A DNA stretch of 43,696 bases from Malikia spinosa. Its GTDB lineage: Bacteria; Pseudomonadota; Gammaproteobacteria; Burkholderiales; Burkholderiaceae_C. Position 1 is the first letter of the stretch; each line of letters opens with the position of its first letter. A model generated the notes under the pieces. It worked only from the letters and a program-made list of their open reading frames with translations. It searched no databases and was not told where the DNA came from. A program made the position numbers and the translations under genes. Below, in pieces: positions 37,767 through 43,696 of the stretch. The stretch spans positions 1 to 43,696 of the forward strand of contig NZ_PVLR01000064.1 in NCBI RefSeq assembly GCF_002980625.1. Reading direction: 5' to 3'.

Positions 37767-37815
37767 TCGAAACCTCCCGTCGAATGTTGAAAAAACACCA
37801 AACGGAGGACGAATG
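37764..37815 (-). promoter_or_regulatory. SD- and start-codon-sequestering hairpin of cbiM (riboswitch expression platform)
   Basis: On the minus strand CATTCGTCCTCCGT (37815-37802) can pair with ACGGGAGGTTTCGAATG (37780-37764). The pairing covers both the SD (GGGAGG) and the cbiM ATG, with one internal loop and one bulged base. A second CATTCG (37786-37781) can pair with the same CGAATG, leaving the SD in an 11-nt loop. Further upstream, CACCATTCCCC/GGGGTGATGG (about 37858-37880) can also form a hairpin. This fits translational control by the cobalamin aptamer. Pairing was found by eye; energies were not computed. Confidence 0.65.
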
Positions 37816-37889
37816 CAAACAACAGACCTGGGCGAAGCTAGGCCTGTCGAAGCAGTTTCCCATCACCCCGGGGAATGGTGCTGACATTT

Positions 37890-38070
37890 TTCGGGCCGGT
37901 ATTCTGGCTCGCCTTCATCCTTCTCCGCGCCTTCCCATGTTCGTGAACACAGTGGCAGTGGGCAGAGTCGTCTGGCTTACAGCAGCGGGGGCTGCGCCGG
38001 AATGACTGCAATGGCAGTGTCACCGGCTTCCCGTTTAACGTGGTTCATGGATTTGAACAACGCACCCGAA
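37890..38070 (-). ncRNA. Cobalamin riboswitch aptamer
   Basis: Minus-strand RNA carries the cobalamin aptamer landmarks in order: GGGAAGCCGGTG, a GCAG...TCATTCCGGCGCAGCCCCCGC-type core, CTGTAA, the B12 box GCCACTG (37956-37950), GGGAAGGCG, and a 3' GAGCCAGAATACC. The P1 helix is TTCGGG (38070-38065) with CCCGAA (37895-37890). It precedes cbiM in the leader of the cobalamin operon, so high cobalamin should shut off cobalt uptake and corrin synthesis. Its size (181 nt) is normal. Confidence 0.93.
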
Positions 38071-38149
38071 TTTTTATCGTAACACGAAATATAGGGTGCA
38101 GCGCCACAACGAAGACCTGCGGGAACGGCTGGGGTAGGGTCGAGCCATG

Positions 38150-38184
38150 AAAAAAGCACTCAAGCGGTGCGCATTGAGTGCTTT
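38150..38184 (-). terminator. Rho-independent terminator of the tRNA-Val array
   Basis: Perfect 11-bp inverted repeat AAAGCACTCAA/TTGAGTGCTTT (38053 offset: 38153-38163 and 38174-38184) with a 10-nt loop and a T-run on the minus strand, 4 bp after the last tRNA CCA. Confidence 0.85.
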
Positions 38185-38188
38185 AGTC

Positions 38189-38263
38189 TGGTGGATCGTA
38201 GTGGGATCGAACCACTGACCCCCACAGTGTGAATGTGGTGCTCTACCCCTGAGCTAACGATCC
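38189..38263 (-). tRNA. tRNA-Val(CAC), copy 1, divergent body
   Basis: 75-nt cloverleaf with encoded CCA. Acceptor GGATCGT/ACGATCC, D arm GCTC/GAGC, anticodon stem CCACA/TGTGG with loop TTCACAC (anticodon CAC, reading GUG valine codons), T arm AGTGG/CCACT, discriminator A. Its acceptor, anticodon and T stems differ from those of copies 2 and 3, so it is an older or separately derived paralog. Confidence 0.95.
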
Positions 38264-38289
38264 GCGCAGGCCTTGTGGCTTGCTGGGTG

Positions 38290-38364
38290 TGGTGGGCGAT
38301 ACATGGATCGAACATGTGACCCCTGCAGTGTGAATGCAGTGCTCTACCGCTGAGCTAATCGCCC
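38290..38364 (-). tRNA. tRNA-Val(CAC), copy 2
   Basis: 75 nt with encoded CCA. Acceptor GGGCGAT/ATCGCCC (all Watson-Crick), D arm GCTC/GAGC, anticodon stem CTGCA/TGCAG, loop TTCACAC, T arm ACATG/CATGT. It lies 26 bp upstream of copy 1 and shares nearly the whole sequence with copy 3. Confidence 0.96.
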
Positions 38365-38401
38365 TTGGCTGCTTTCCGGAGGAAGACAGTCAGGTTTTTT
38401 C

Positions 38402-38476
38402 TGGTGGGTAATACATGGATCGAACATGTGACCCCTGCAGTGTGAATGCAGTGCTCTACCGCTGAGCTAATCACCC
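38402..38476 (-). tRNA. tRNA-Val(CAC), copy 3
   Basis: 75 nt with encoded CCA. Acceptor GGGTGAT/ATTACCC with one G-T wobble pair; otherwise the same as copy 2, so a recent tandem duplication. It is first in the transcript; a TAGAAT-type -10 lies upstream within the 81-bp gap to the recombinase stop. Confidence 0.95.
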
Positions 38477-38557
38477 GAAGCCGATATTCTATGTCGAAAA
38501 TCCGCCCGATCCGGGAGCGGTGCCAAATTTTTGCGGCTGATCAGGGCAGGGCGCTTG

Positions 38558-39844
38558 TCAGTCTTCCTGCCGGGCCTGCTCGAGCGCCTGCAGCGCTCCG
38601 ACGCGCCGCTTGGCGTCGCCGTGGTAGTACATGCGCACCGTGATGGCCGGGTCCTTGTGGCCCAGCCGTTCGGCCGCGTCGGCGATCGGGAAATGGCCGT
38701 TGATCGCTTCCGAGGCGCCCGAATGCCGGAACCAGTGCGGCGAGACCTGGCGCAGCCGTTCGGCCAGCGACTGGACCTCGAGATCGGCCGGGTTCGGGTG
38801 CGACTCGAGCAGCCAGTCGGCGGCGGCCGTTCCGAGGTCCTTGACTTCGCCGAACAGGGCGCGCGGCGTCATCGAGGGGTAATGATTGGCGCTGCGCCGC
38901 AGCGAGACCACGGCTGGGATGTCGGTTTCCTGGCGCTGCGGCAACGCGGGCAGGCCCAGCGCTTCACGGTAAGCCATCAGTTCCTGCATGACGGCGGGCG
39001 TGATCTCGATCGCGCGCACCTTGCGGCCCTTGCCATGGACCGAGGCGAACCAGACGCCGCCGCGCTGGCGGATGTCGCTCATGCGCAAGCCAGACAGTTC
39101 CGAGATCCGCATCCACAGGTTGAACAACGCGACCGTGATCCAGCGCAGCCGGATCGCACGCTGCTGCTGGGTCTGGGTCTCGGCCTGGGCCAGCAGGCGG
39201 TCGGTAGCCGACAGCATGCGCAGGTAGGCGTTGGGCTCGAAGACGCGGTCGGTCTTGGCGTCCTGCTTGACGATGAAGCGCCCCAGGTCGGAAAAGGGGT
39301 TGAAGTCGAGCAAGGCCTGGTCCTGGGCCGAGCGCTTGGTGTTGTTGAACTTGTAGAGCGAGGACAGCGACGCGATGGCCTGGGCCACCGAGCGCGGCGA
39401 CTTGGCTCGCGCAAACGGGTTGCTGGCGACGCCGAAATGGTTCGGCAGCGCGCGCGGACCGTGGTCCTGCCAGAACGGTGCCGGCGCCAGGCGGGCGAGC
39501 TCGAACTGACCCGATCCGGAGGCCAGCAGCGCGGAGTTGCGCGAGCGCTCGGCATCCAGCGGCTCGTGCGTCAGCGCGCGCAGGAAATCATGGGCGTCAA
39601 TCGGACCGGCGCGCAGCAGCAGGTCGGCGTGGTAGCCGTGGGTCTGCTCGAGGAAATAGAGCCAGTAGGCGGCGATGCGCTGGTAGGCCCGGTGCGTGTG
39701 CGGGCTCTTGCGCCGGAACGGTTCGAGCCAGTTGCCGACCGCCGTCAGGTCGAACAGCAGCCCGGGCGGCTGCTGGCCGGCGCCGGCGGGAATGACGAAG
39801 CCGTCCAGCACGAGTTCTTGGGATTGCGCGGTGTTTTCAGGCAT
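38558..39844 (-). CDS. Tyrosine recombinase, catalytic residues intact
   Basis: A 428-residue site-specific recombinase/integrase-type protein. The N-terminal ~200 residues form a core-binding region (RRKSPHTHRAYQRIAAYWLYFLEQ). The catalytic domain keeps the full set: Arg246 (LWMRISELSGL), Lys272 in HGKGRK, HxxR at His370/Arg373 (HWFRHSG), His396 (ERLGHKDP) and the nucleophile Tyr406 (RMYYHGD). It lies 81 bp upstream of the tRNA-Val array with its 3' end facing their 5' side, unlike a classic tRNA-targeting integrase. It is divergent from a coiled-coil protein gene over a shared 230-bp region. Target sites are unknown. Confidence 0.88.
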   Translation of the reverse strand: MPENTAQSQELVLDGFVIPAGAGQQPPGLLFDLTAVGNWLEPFRRKSPHTHRAYQRIAAYWLYFLEQTHGYHADLLLRAGPIDAHDFLRALTHEPLDAERSRNSALLASGSGQFELARLAPAPFWQDHGPRALPNHFGVASNPFARAKSPRSVAQAIASLSSLYKFNNTKRSAQDQALLDFNPFSDLGRFIVKQDAKTDRVFEPNAYLRMLSATDRLLAQAETQTQQQRAIRLRWITVALFNLWMRISELSGLRMSDIRQRGGVWFASVHGKGRKVRAIEITPAVMQELMAYREALGLPALPQRQETDIPAVVSLRRSANHYPSMTPRALFGEVKDLGTAAADWLLESHPNPADLEVQSLAERLRQVSPHWFRHSGASEAINGHFPIADAAERLGHKDPAITVRMYYHGDAKRRVGALQALEQARQED

Positions 39845-39992
39845 TTTCTGCAGTGGTTCTGGCGTGATTCTGGCTCTTGGGAACGTTGGATCGATTGTGC
39901 CGTGTTTACCTGGGCTGACTCCCCTGCCGGATAAGATCCTAGTTCCGATAATTCACATTAACAGAAACAAGGAGGATGCAAAGGTACTTATA

Positions 39993-40020
39993 TTACGTAT
40001 GACGTCAATAAAATACGTAA
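39993..40020. promoter_or_regulatory. Nested ACGT palindromes between recombinase and coiled-coil gene, candidate operator
   Basis: TTACGTAT (39993-40000) and ATACGTAA (40013-40020) are exact inverted repeats; between them TGACGTCA (40000-40007) is itself a perfect palindrome. All three share an ACGT core. They lie in the AT-rich part of the 230-bp divergent region, 55 bp before the coiled-coil gene. Autoregulation by that protein, as KfrA does in plasmids, is an inference. Confidence 0.5.
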
Positions 40021-40021
40021 A

Positions 40022-40078
40022 ATGCCGGGCAATCAAACCAGTAACGCAAAACCGGCAACAGAGCCGGAAAACCCATGA
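40022..40078 (+). CDS. Possible 18-residue leader peptide
   Basis: An ATG directly after the palindrome region opens a frame (MPGNQTSNAKPATEPENP) that ends in TGA within the ATGA at the start of the coiled-coil gene. No SD is seen. It may be a chance frame; the stop/start overlap is the only reason to note it. Confidence 0.2.
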   Translation: MPGNQTSNAKPATEPENP

Positions 40079-41121
40079 ACCAAGCCACCGACCCCCTGAT
40101 CGAAAACAGTCCCGCTGCCAGCGACCCGGAAACGCAGCTGCGCCAGGGCTTGCTGGCCTTGTTGACGCCGCTGGCGGCGCAACAGGTCACGGCGCGCGAG
40201 GCCTATGCGTCGATGACGCGGCTGGTGGCCCGGCTCGAGGGCGATGTGCCGACCGGGGCCCGGCTGGTCGGACTGCTGCAGCTGTTCAACGCCCAGCGAC
40301 CGGCAGGCTTGCCGGCAATACCGGTCGGCACCGCCGGTGTGGCGCAGGATTGCGTGGCGGCCTATCGGCGCAGCCTGGTGCGGGCCAATACCCTGGGCGT
40401 GGCGCACCCGGCGCTGCCGGCCGACATGGTCGAGGGGCTGAATCGCTGGCTCGAGCGCCTGCTCGACCTCATGAAGGACGAGATCCGCCGCCCCTACGAG
40501 GCCGAGGCGGTGCAGTTGCGCGCACAGTTGGCCGCCGAACTGGCCGCCCAGCAGCAAGCCGCCGAGGCCGAACGGCAGTCGGCACGCGAGGCGTTGCGGG
40601 CACTTGAATCGCGGCTGGAGCAAAGCCAGCAGCAGACCGTGGCCCTTGAGCAACAGAATGCCGCGCAAGCGCTGCGCCTCGACGAGTTGCAGGCCGCCCT
40701 GGTTCGGTCTGAGGCGGAAAACCGCGCCTCGGCCGAACGCGCTGCCGTGCTGCAGTCGCGGCTAGACCAGTCCGCCGAGCGCCTGGGCCAGCTCGAGCTG
40801 TCGCTGCGCCAGGCTCAGGCCGCTGGTGACGAGGAACGCCGGCAACGCCTGCTGTCTATCGACACCGCGCGCGTGGTCGAGCGCGAGCTCGCGGGCGAAA
40901 AGGAAAAGCGCAAGGCCGCCGATGCGCTGACCCGCACGCTGGAGAAATACCTCGAGGAGGAAAAAGTCCGGGCTGCCGTCCTGCAATCCGCCCTGAGCGA
41001 GGCCCAGCGCCAGCCAGTATCGATGGCCGCTGAGCCCGTCAAGTCGAACCAGGCCCGGCTCAAGCCGTCACGGCGCTCGGCTCCTGCTGCCACGCCGGTG
41101 CGCAGAAAGACCTTGCGCTGA
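40075..41121 (+). CDS. KfrA-like coiled-coil protein
   Basis: A 348-residue protein. Residues ~1-130 are globular and helical (VTAREAYASMTRLVARLEG; AHPALPADMVEGLNRWLERL). Residues ~135-320 are a long coiled coil rich in Ala, Glu, Gln and Arg (AAELAAQQQAAEAERQSARE onward). The C-terminus is basic (KSNQARLKPSRRSAPAATPV). This plan, and the ACGT palindromes upstream, resemble the plasmid protein KfrA, an autoregulating DNA-binding protein with an alpha-helical tail. The N-terminal match to the KfrA domain is weak, so the function is open. It is divergent from the tyrosine recombinase. Confidence 0.6.
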   Translation: MNQATDPLIENSPAASDPETQLRQGLLALLTPLAAQQVTAREAYASMTRLVARLEGDVPTGARLVGLLQLFNAQRPAGLPAIPVGTAGVAQDCVAAYRRSLVRANTLGVAHPALPADMVEGLNRWLERLLDLMKDEIRRPYEAEAVQLRAQLAAELAAQQQAAEAERQSAREALRALESRLEQSQQQTVALEQQNAAQALRLDELQAALVRSEAENRASAERAAVLQSRLDQSAERLGQLELSLRQAQAAGDEERRQRLLSIDTARVVERELAGEKEKRKAADALTRTLEKYLEEEKVRAAVLQSALSEAQRQPVSMAAEPVKSNQARLKPSRRSAPAATPVRRKTLR

Positions 41122-41127
41122 TGGATC

Positions 41128-41889
41128 TCACCAGGTCGGCGGCCCGAGCTTGGCGCGCAGCGCCCGGTTGATCAGGTCGGCCACATCCTGGCGCTCGGCC
41201 GTGCGGGCGAAGTCGCGTGCGCTGAGTCCCTGCTGGTTGCGCAGCGTGACATCGGCACCGGCATCGATCAGCAGCTTGACCGTTTCCGTATTGCCGTAGC
41301 GCGCCGCCATCATCAGCGGCGTGGTGTCGTTGGGTGATGCTGCGTCGATGTAGGCATGGTGCTCGAGCAGCAGCGCAACCATCTCGACGCTGGCCGGGGC
41401 TGAATGGGTGGCGGCGTAATGCAAGGGCGTCCAGCCCGGCTGGTTGACTTCGGCACCCTGCCCGATCAGCTGCTTGAACAGTCCGACATGGCCGCGCAGC
41501 GCGGCCAGCATCAAGGCGTTTTCTCCGTTGGCGCTGAGGGCATCGAGGTCGATCCCGGGCTGGGCGAGCAGGAATTCGGCGGCCCGCAGCGAGTCCGAGC
41601 GCAGCGCCAGCAGCAAGCCGGGCTGACCGCCCTCGTCCCGGGTATTGAAGTCAAAGCCCTGGCGCTGGAGCCGGCGCAGCGCGTCGACCCCGTCATTGCG
41701 CAAGGCATGCAGGAAATCCTCGTAGGACCCCGCCGCGGCAGGCAAGCCGATGCCAACCCCCAGCAGTGCCGCGGCCAGCTGCCAGACAGCCCGGCGCCGG
41801 CCTGGGTGAGCGGGTCGATCAAGCACGCCGGGCAAGGCCAGTGGGGCGATAGGCCGGGCTCGGGTCTGGCGGATGAGGAAGTCGGACAT
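41128..41889 (-). CDS. Ankyrin-repeat protein, probably exported
   Basis: About 253 residues. An N-terminal basic region and hydrophobic stretch (RRRAVWQLAAALLGVGIGLP) with a small-residue cleavage-like site (PAAAGSYE) suggest a signal peptide or anchor near residues 35-55. Five or so ankyrin repeats follow (GGQPGLLLALRSDSLRAAEF; NGENALMLAALRGHVGLFKQ; GWTPLHYAATHS; DTTPLMMAARYGNTETVKLL; GLSARDFARTAERQDVADLI). Likely a periplasmic protein-binding module; the partner is unknown. The ATG at 41889 is preferred over an in-frame GTG at 41901. It is downstream of tatD on the same strand with a 46-bp gap. Confidence 0.8.
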   Translation of the reverse strand: MSDFLIRQTRARPIAPLALPGVLDRPAHPGRRRAVWQLAAALLGVGIGLPAAAGSYEDFLHALRNDGVDALRRLQRQGFDFNTRDEGGQPGLLLALRSDSLRAAEFLLAQPGIDLDALSANGENALMLAALRGHVGLFKQLIGQGAEVNQPGWTPLHYAATHSAPASVEMVALLLEHHAYIDAASPNDTTPLMMAARYGNTETVKLLIDAGADVTLRNQQGLSARDFARTAERQDVADLINRALRAKLGPPTW

Positions 41890-41935
41890 CTCGGTGCGCA
41901 CCTGTCAGGAATGCCAAGGTAAGACTGCCAAGGTT

Positions 41936-42748
41936 TCAGGAAGCCGCCATGCCCTGGAACAGCGCCAGCGTGTTTGCCCGGGTCGCGGCGGCGACTTGTT
42001 CGAGCGGCAACCCCTTGAGCTCGGCGAGCTTCTGCGCCACATGGGGCACATAGGCCGGCGTGTTGGTCTTGCCGCGGTACGGGACCGGTGCCAGATAGGG
42101 GCTGTCGGTCTCGATCAGGCAGCGATCCAGCGGCACGAAGCGCGCGACCTCGTGCAGATCGGTCGCGTTCTTGAAGGTCAGGATGCCCGAGAACGAGATG
42201 TAGAAGCCCAGCTCGAGCGCGGCCCGCGCGACCGCAACGCTTTCGGTGAAGCAATGGAAAACCCCGCGCGACTGCGGCAGATCGCCTGCCCCCTGGGGTC
42301 CGAAACCACCCTCTTCCCGCAGGATGGCCAGCGTGTCGTCGGAAGCGCTGCGGGTATGGATCACCAACGGCAGGTCGGTCTGGCGTGCGGCGCGGATATG
42401 GCGCCGGAAACGCTCGCGCTGCCACTCCATGTCGCCCAGGCTGCGCTCGCCCAGGCGGTAGTAATCCAGGCCAGTCTCGCCGATGCCGACCACACGCGGG
42501 CGCTGCGACAACTCGATCAGCTCCTCGACCGAGGGTTCGCGCACGCCTTCGTTGTCAGGGTGCACGCCGACCGTGGCCCAGAGCCGGTCATGAGAGACAG
42601 CGAGTTGGTGGACGCTGTCGAATTCCTCCAGCGTAGTGCAGATGCACAGCGCGCGTTCGACCTGCGCCTGCTGCATGGCTTGCAGGATCTCGGGCAGCTG
42701 GGTGCGCAGTTCGGTGAAGTTCAGGTGGCAATGGGAATCGATGAACAT
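41936..42748 (-). CDS. tatD: TatD-family metal-dependent DNase
   Basis: TIM-barrel metallohydrolase. The 270 residues have FIDSHCHLNF (HxH metal site), GVHPDNE, GIGETGLDYYR, VIHTRSASDDTL, VFHCFTES and LIETDSPYLAPVPYRGKTN, all family motifs. Placed after holB, as in many bacteria (YcfH type), so it is closer to the housekeeping YcfH branch than to the twin-arginine-linked TatD. 13 bp separate it from holB. Confidence 0.94.
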   Translation of the reverse strand: MFIDSHCHLNFTELRTQLPEILQAMQQAQVERALCICTTLEEFDSVHQLAVSHDRLWATVGVHPDNEGVREPSVEELIELSQRPRVVGIGETGLDYYRLGERSLGDMEWQRERFRRHIRAARQTDLPLVIHTRSASDDTLAILREEGGFGPQGAGDLPQSRGVFHCFTESVAVARAALELGFYISFSGILTFKNATDLHEVARFVPLDRCLIETDSPYLAPVPYRGKTNTPAYVPHVAQKLAELKGLPLEQVAAATRANTLALFQGMAAS

Positions 42749-42761
42749 GTCGGGTAATCAA

Positions 42762-43696
42762 TCAGGGGGTCAGCACCGAGCGGGCCAGGCCGGCCCACGC
42801 CTCTTGCTGCAGACCGGAATTAAAGGGATGCTCGACCGTGCGGGCCGCCTGCTGCAAGGCTTTTTGCCATTGCAGCAGCGCGGACAGCCGGGGCGGCGGC
42901 GGCAGGTCGGACGGCGGAAAGAAGCGCGGCAAGCCGCCACTGGCGACCACCATCAGGTCGTGGCAGATCTTGTGCAGCAGGTCGAGCTGGCGCGCCGGTG
43001 CCCAGTCGGCCAGCGCCGACCAGTCACCGCGCGCGATCGAGCGCGGCAGACCGGCCCAGGTCGAAGTGGAGAGCCCGAGCCGGGCCAGCGCGAGCGCCTC
43101 GTCGGGTCGGCCGCCTGCCGCCAGCAACCAGGTGGCGAGCGCCTCGCGGGATTGCGGCTTGCCAGCCAGGGACTCGTCGCCCTGCACTGCCTGCTCGAGC
43201 CAGCCGAGCGCCTCGGCCTGTGCCGGCCATTCGAGCGCATGATTCTGGCAGCGGCTGCGGATCGTGGGCAGCAGCGCATGGGCCGCTTCGGTCGCGAGCA
43301 CGAAGCGCAATGCCCCCGGCGGTTCTTCCAGCGTCTTGAGCAGGGTGTTGGCCGACTCCATGTTGAGCCGGTCGGCCGGATAGACCAGTACCACCTTGGT
43401 GTTGCCGCGCGAGCGGGTGAACTGGGTGAAGGCCACCGCCTCGCGCGTGGCGTCGACGCGGATGAACTTGCCGGGCTTGAGCTCCTTCTTGTCGATCTTG
43501 TCCTGCGTGCGCTCATCGAGCGGCCAGCCGAGCTCGATCGCCAGCGTCTCGGGCATCAGCACGAACAGATCGGGATGGGTCCGCACATCGACCGCGTGGC
43601 AGCTGGCGCAACGGCCACAGGCGCCCTGCTCCGGGCTCGGCGATTCGCACAGCCAGGCCCGCGCCAGCGCCAGCGCCAGCGGGTACTGGCCCAGGC
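42762..43696 (-). CDS. holB: DNA polymerase III delta' subunit, C-terminal part (cut by window edge)
   Basis: Clamp-loader subunit. The frame is open to the window edge, giving 311 codons of the 3' part. It includes a zinc-finger of cysteines (LCESPSPEQGACGRCASC), VVLVYPADRLNMESANTLLK, TLEEPPGALRFVLATEAAHAL and IRSRCQNH, typical for HolB. The Walker-A-like N-terminus lies beyond the window. First of a holB-tatD-ankyrin group on the minus strand. Confidence 0.93.
   Translation of the reverse strand, partial: LGQYPLALALARAWLCESPSPEQGACGRCASCHAVDVRTHPDLFVLMPETLAIELGWPLDERTQDKIDKKELKPGKFIRVDATREAVAFTQFTRSRGNTKVVLVYPADRLNMESANTLLKTLEEPPGALRFVLATEAAHALLPTIRSRCQNHALEWPAQAEALGWLEQAVQGDESLAGKPQSREALATWLLAAGGRPDEALALARLGLSTSTWAGLPRSIARGDWSALADWAPARQLDLLHKICHDLMVVASGGLPRFFPPSDLPPPPRLSALLQWQKALQQAARTVEHPFNSGLQQEAWAGLARSVLTP

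Larger units (their letters stand above)
37767..38188. other. 422-bp gap between cbiM and the tRNA array
   Basis: Holds the cbiM leader (expression platform and cobalamin riboswitch), an unresolved promoter around 38070-38110 (minus strand; weak TACGAT -10 candidate, no matching -35), and the tRNA terminator at 38150-38184. No coding frame is supported. Confidence 0.8.

Noticed and set aside
25957-38264. Cobalamin operon as a genomic island integrated at the tRNA-Val 3' end
   Set aside because: The tRNA 3' ends face the operon, but I find no copy of a tRNA 3' segment near 25957-26023 and no integrase inside the interval. Without direct repeats the island idea is not supported.
38290-38476. 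tRNA repeats as a CRISPR-like array
   Set aside because: The repeated ~75-nt units fold as complete tRNAs with CCA and are only two close copies plus one divergent one.
38558-39844. Recombinase as a classic integrase using the adjacent tRNA-Val as att site
   Set aside because: Its gene lies on the 5' side of the tRNA array. Integrases of this kind normally lie at the tRNA 3' end beside attL.

Overview
The window looks like chromosomal DNA from a high-GC betaproteobacterium, most likely Burkholderiales. The pointers are a single-polypeptide methylmalonyl-CoA mutase next to propionyl-CoA carboxylase, an intracellular PHB depolymerase, an iscRSUA-hscBA-fdx operon ending in dnaQ, and Val-CAC tRNAs with encoded CCA. 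I cannot fix the genus from the sequence.

Layout. (1) 1-196: end of an IS5-family insertion sequence, lying against the stop codon of a GntR/FCD regulator (200-847). (2) 957-8203: propionate catabolic operon, divergent from the regulator: mutase, MeaB GTPase, carboxylase beta and alpha, then a methylmalonyl-CoA epimerase gene broken by one extra G. A strong terminator separates it from bioB (8298-9320), which makes the biotin the carboxylase needs. (3) 9351-13006, minus strand: RnfB-like ferredoxin, PHB depolymerase with a long Ala/Pro tail, and aromatic aminotransferase. (4) 13155-14633: an AlbA_2/GHKL-type ATP-binding protein gene bounded by 18-bp direct repeats, apparently inserted just upstream of uvrB (14680-16743). 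(5) 16861-23090: isc iron-sulfur operon with dnaQ. (6) 23165-25956: a degenerate, probably inactive tyrosine recombinase overlapping a KefB/YbaL-type cation/proton antiporter. (7) 26024-37766, minus strand: a 14-gene, almost fully overlapping cobalamin operon (cbiM-N-Q-O, cbiF, cbiX, cbiC, cbiD, cbiET, cbiL, cbiG N-part, CbiG-C/CbiH fusion, 2Fe-2S ferredoxin, cobA) behind a cobalamin riboswitch. (8) 38189-38476: three tandem tRNA-Val(CAC) genes. (9) 38558-41121: an intact tyrosine recombinase divergent from a KfrA-like coiled-coil protein gene, with nested ACGT palindromes between them. (10) 41128-43696, minus strand: ankyrin protein, tatD and the 3' part of holB.

How the parts connect. The cobalamin operon uses the cobalt-early (anaerobic-type) route, shown by CbiX, CbiD and CbiG. 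Its product is the cofactor of the mutase in the propionate operon, whose carboxylase uses biotin made by BioB, itself an Fe-S enzyme that depends on Isc. PHB breakdown also feeds acyl-CoA metabolism. The most unusual points are the CbiG split with its C-domain fused to CbiH, together with coupled Fe-S partners; a riboswitch platform that can bury both the SD and the start codon of cbiM; the AlbA_2 insertion; the dead recombinase; and the recombinase/coiled-coil pair. No CRISPR array, rRNA gene or complete prophage was seen.
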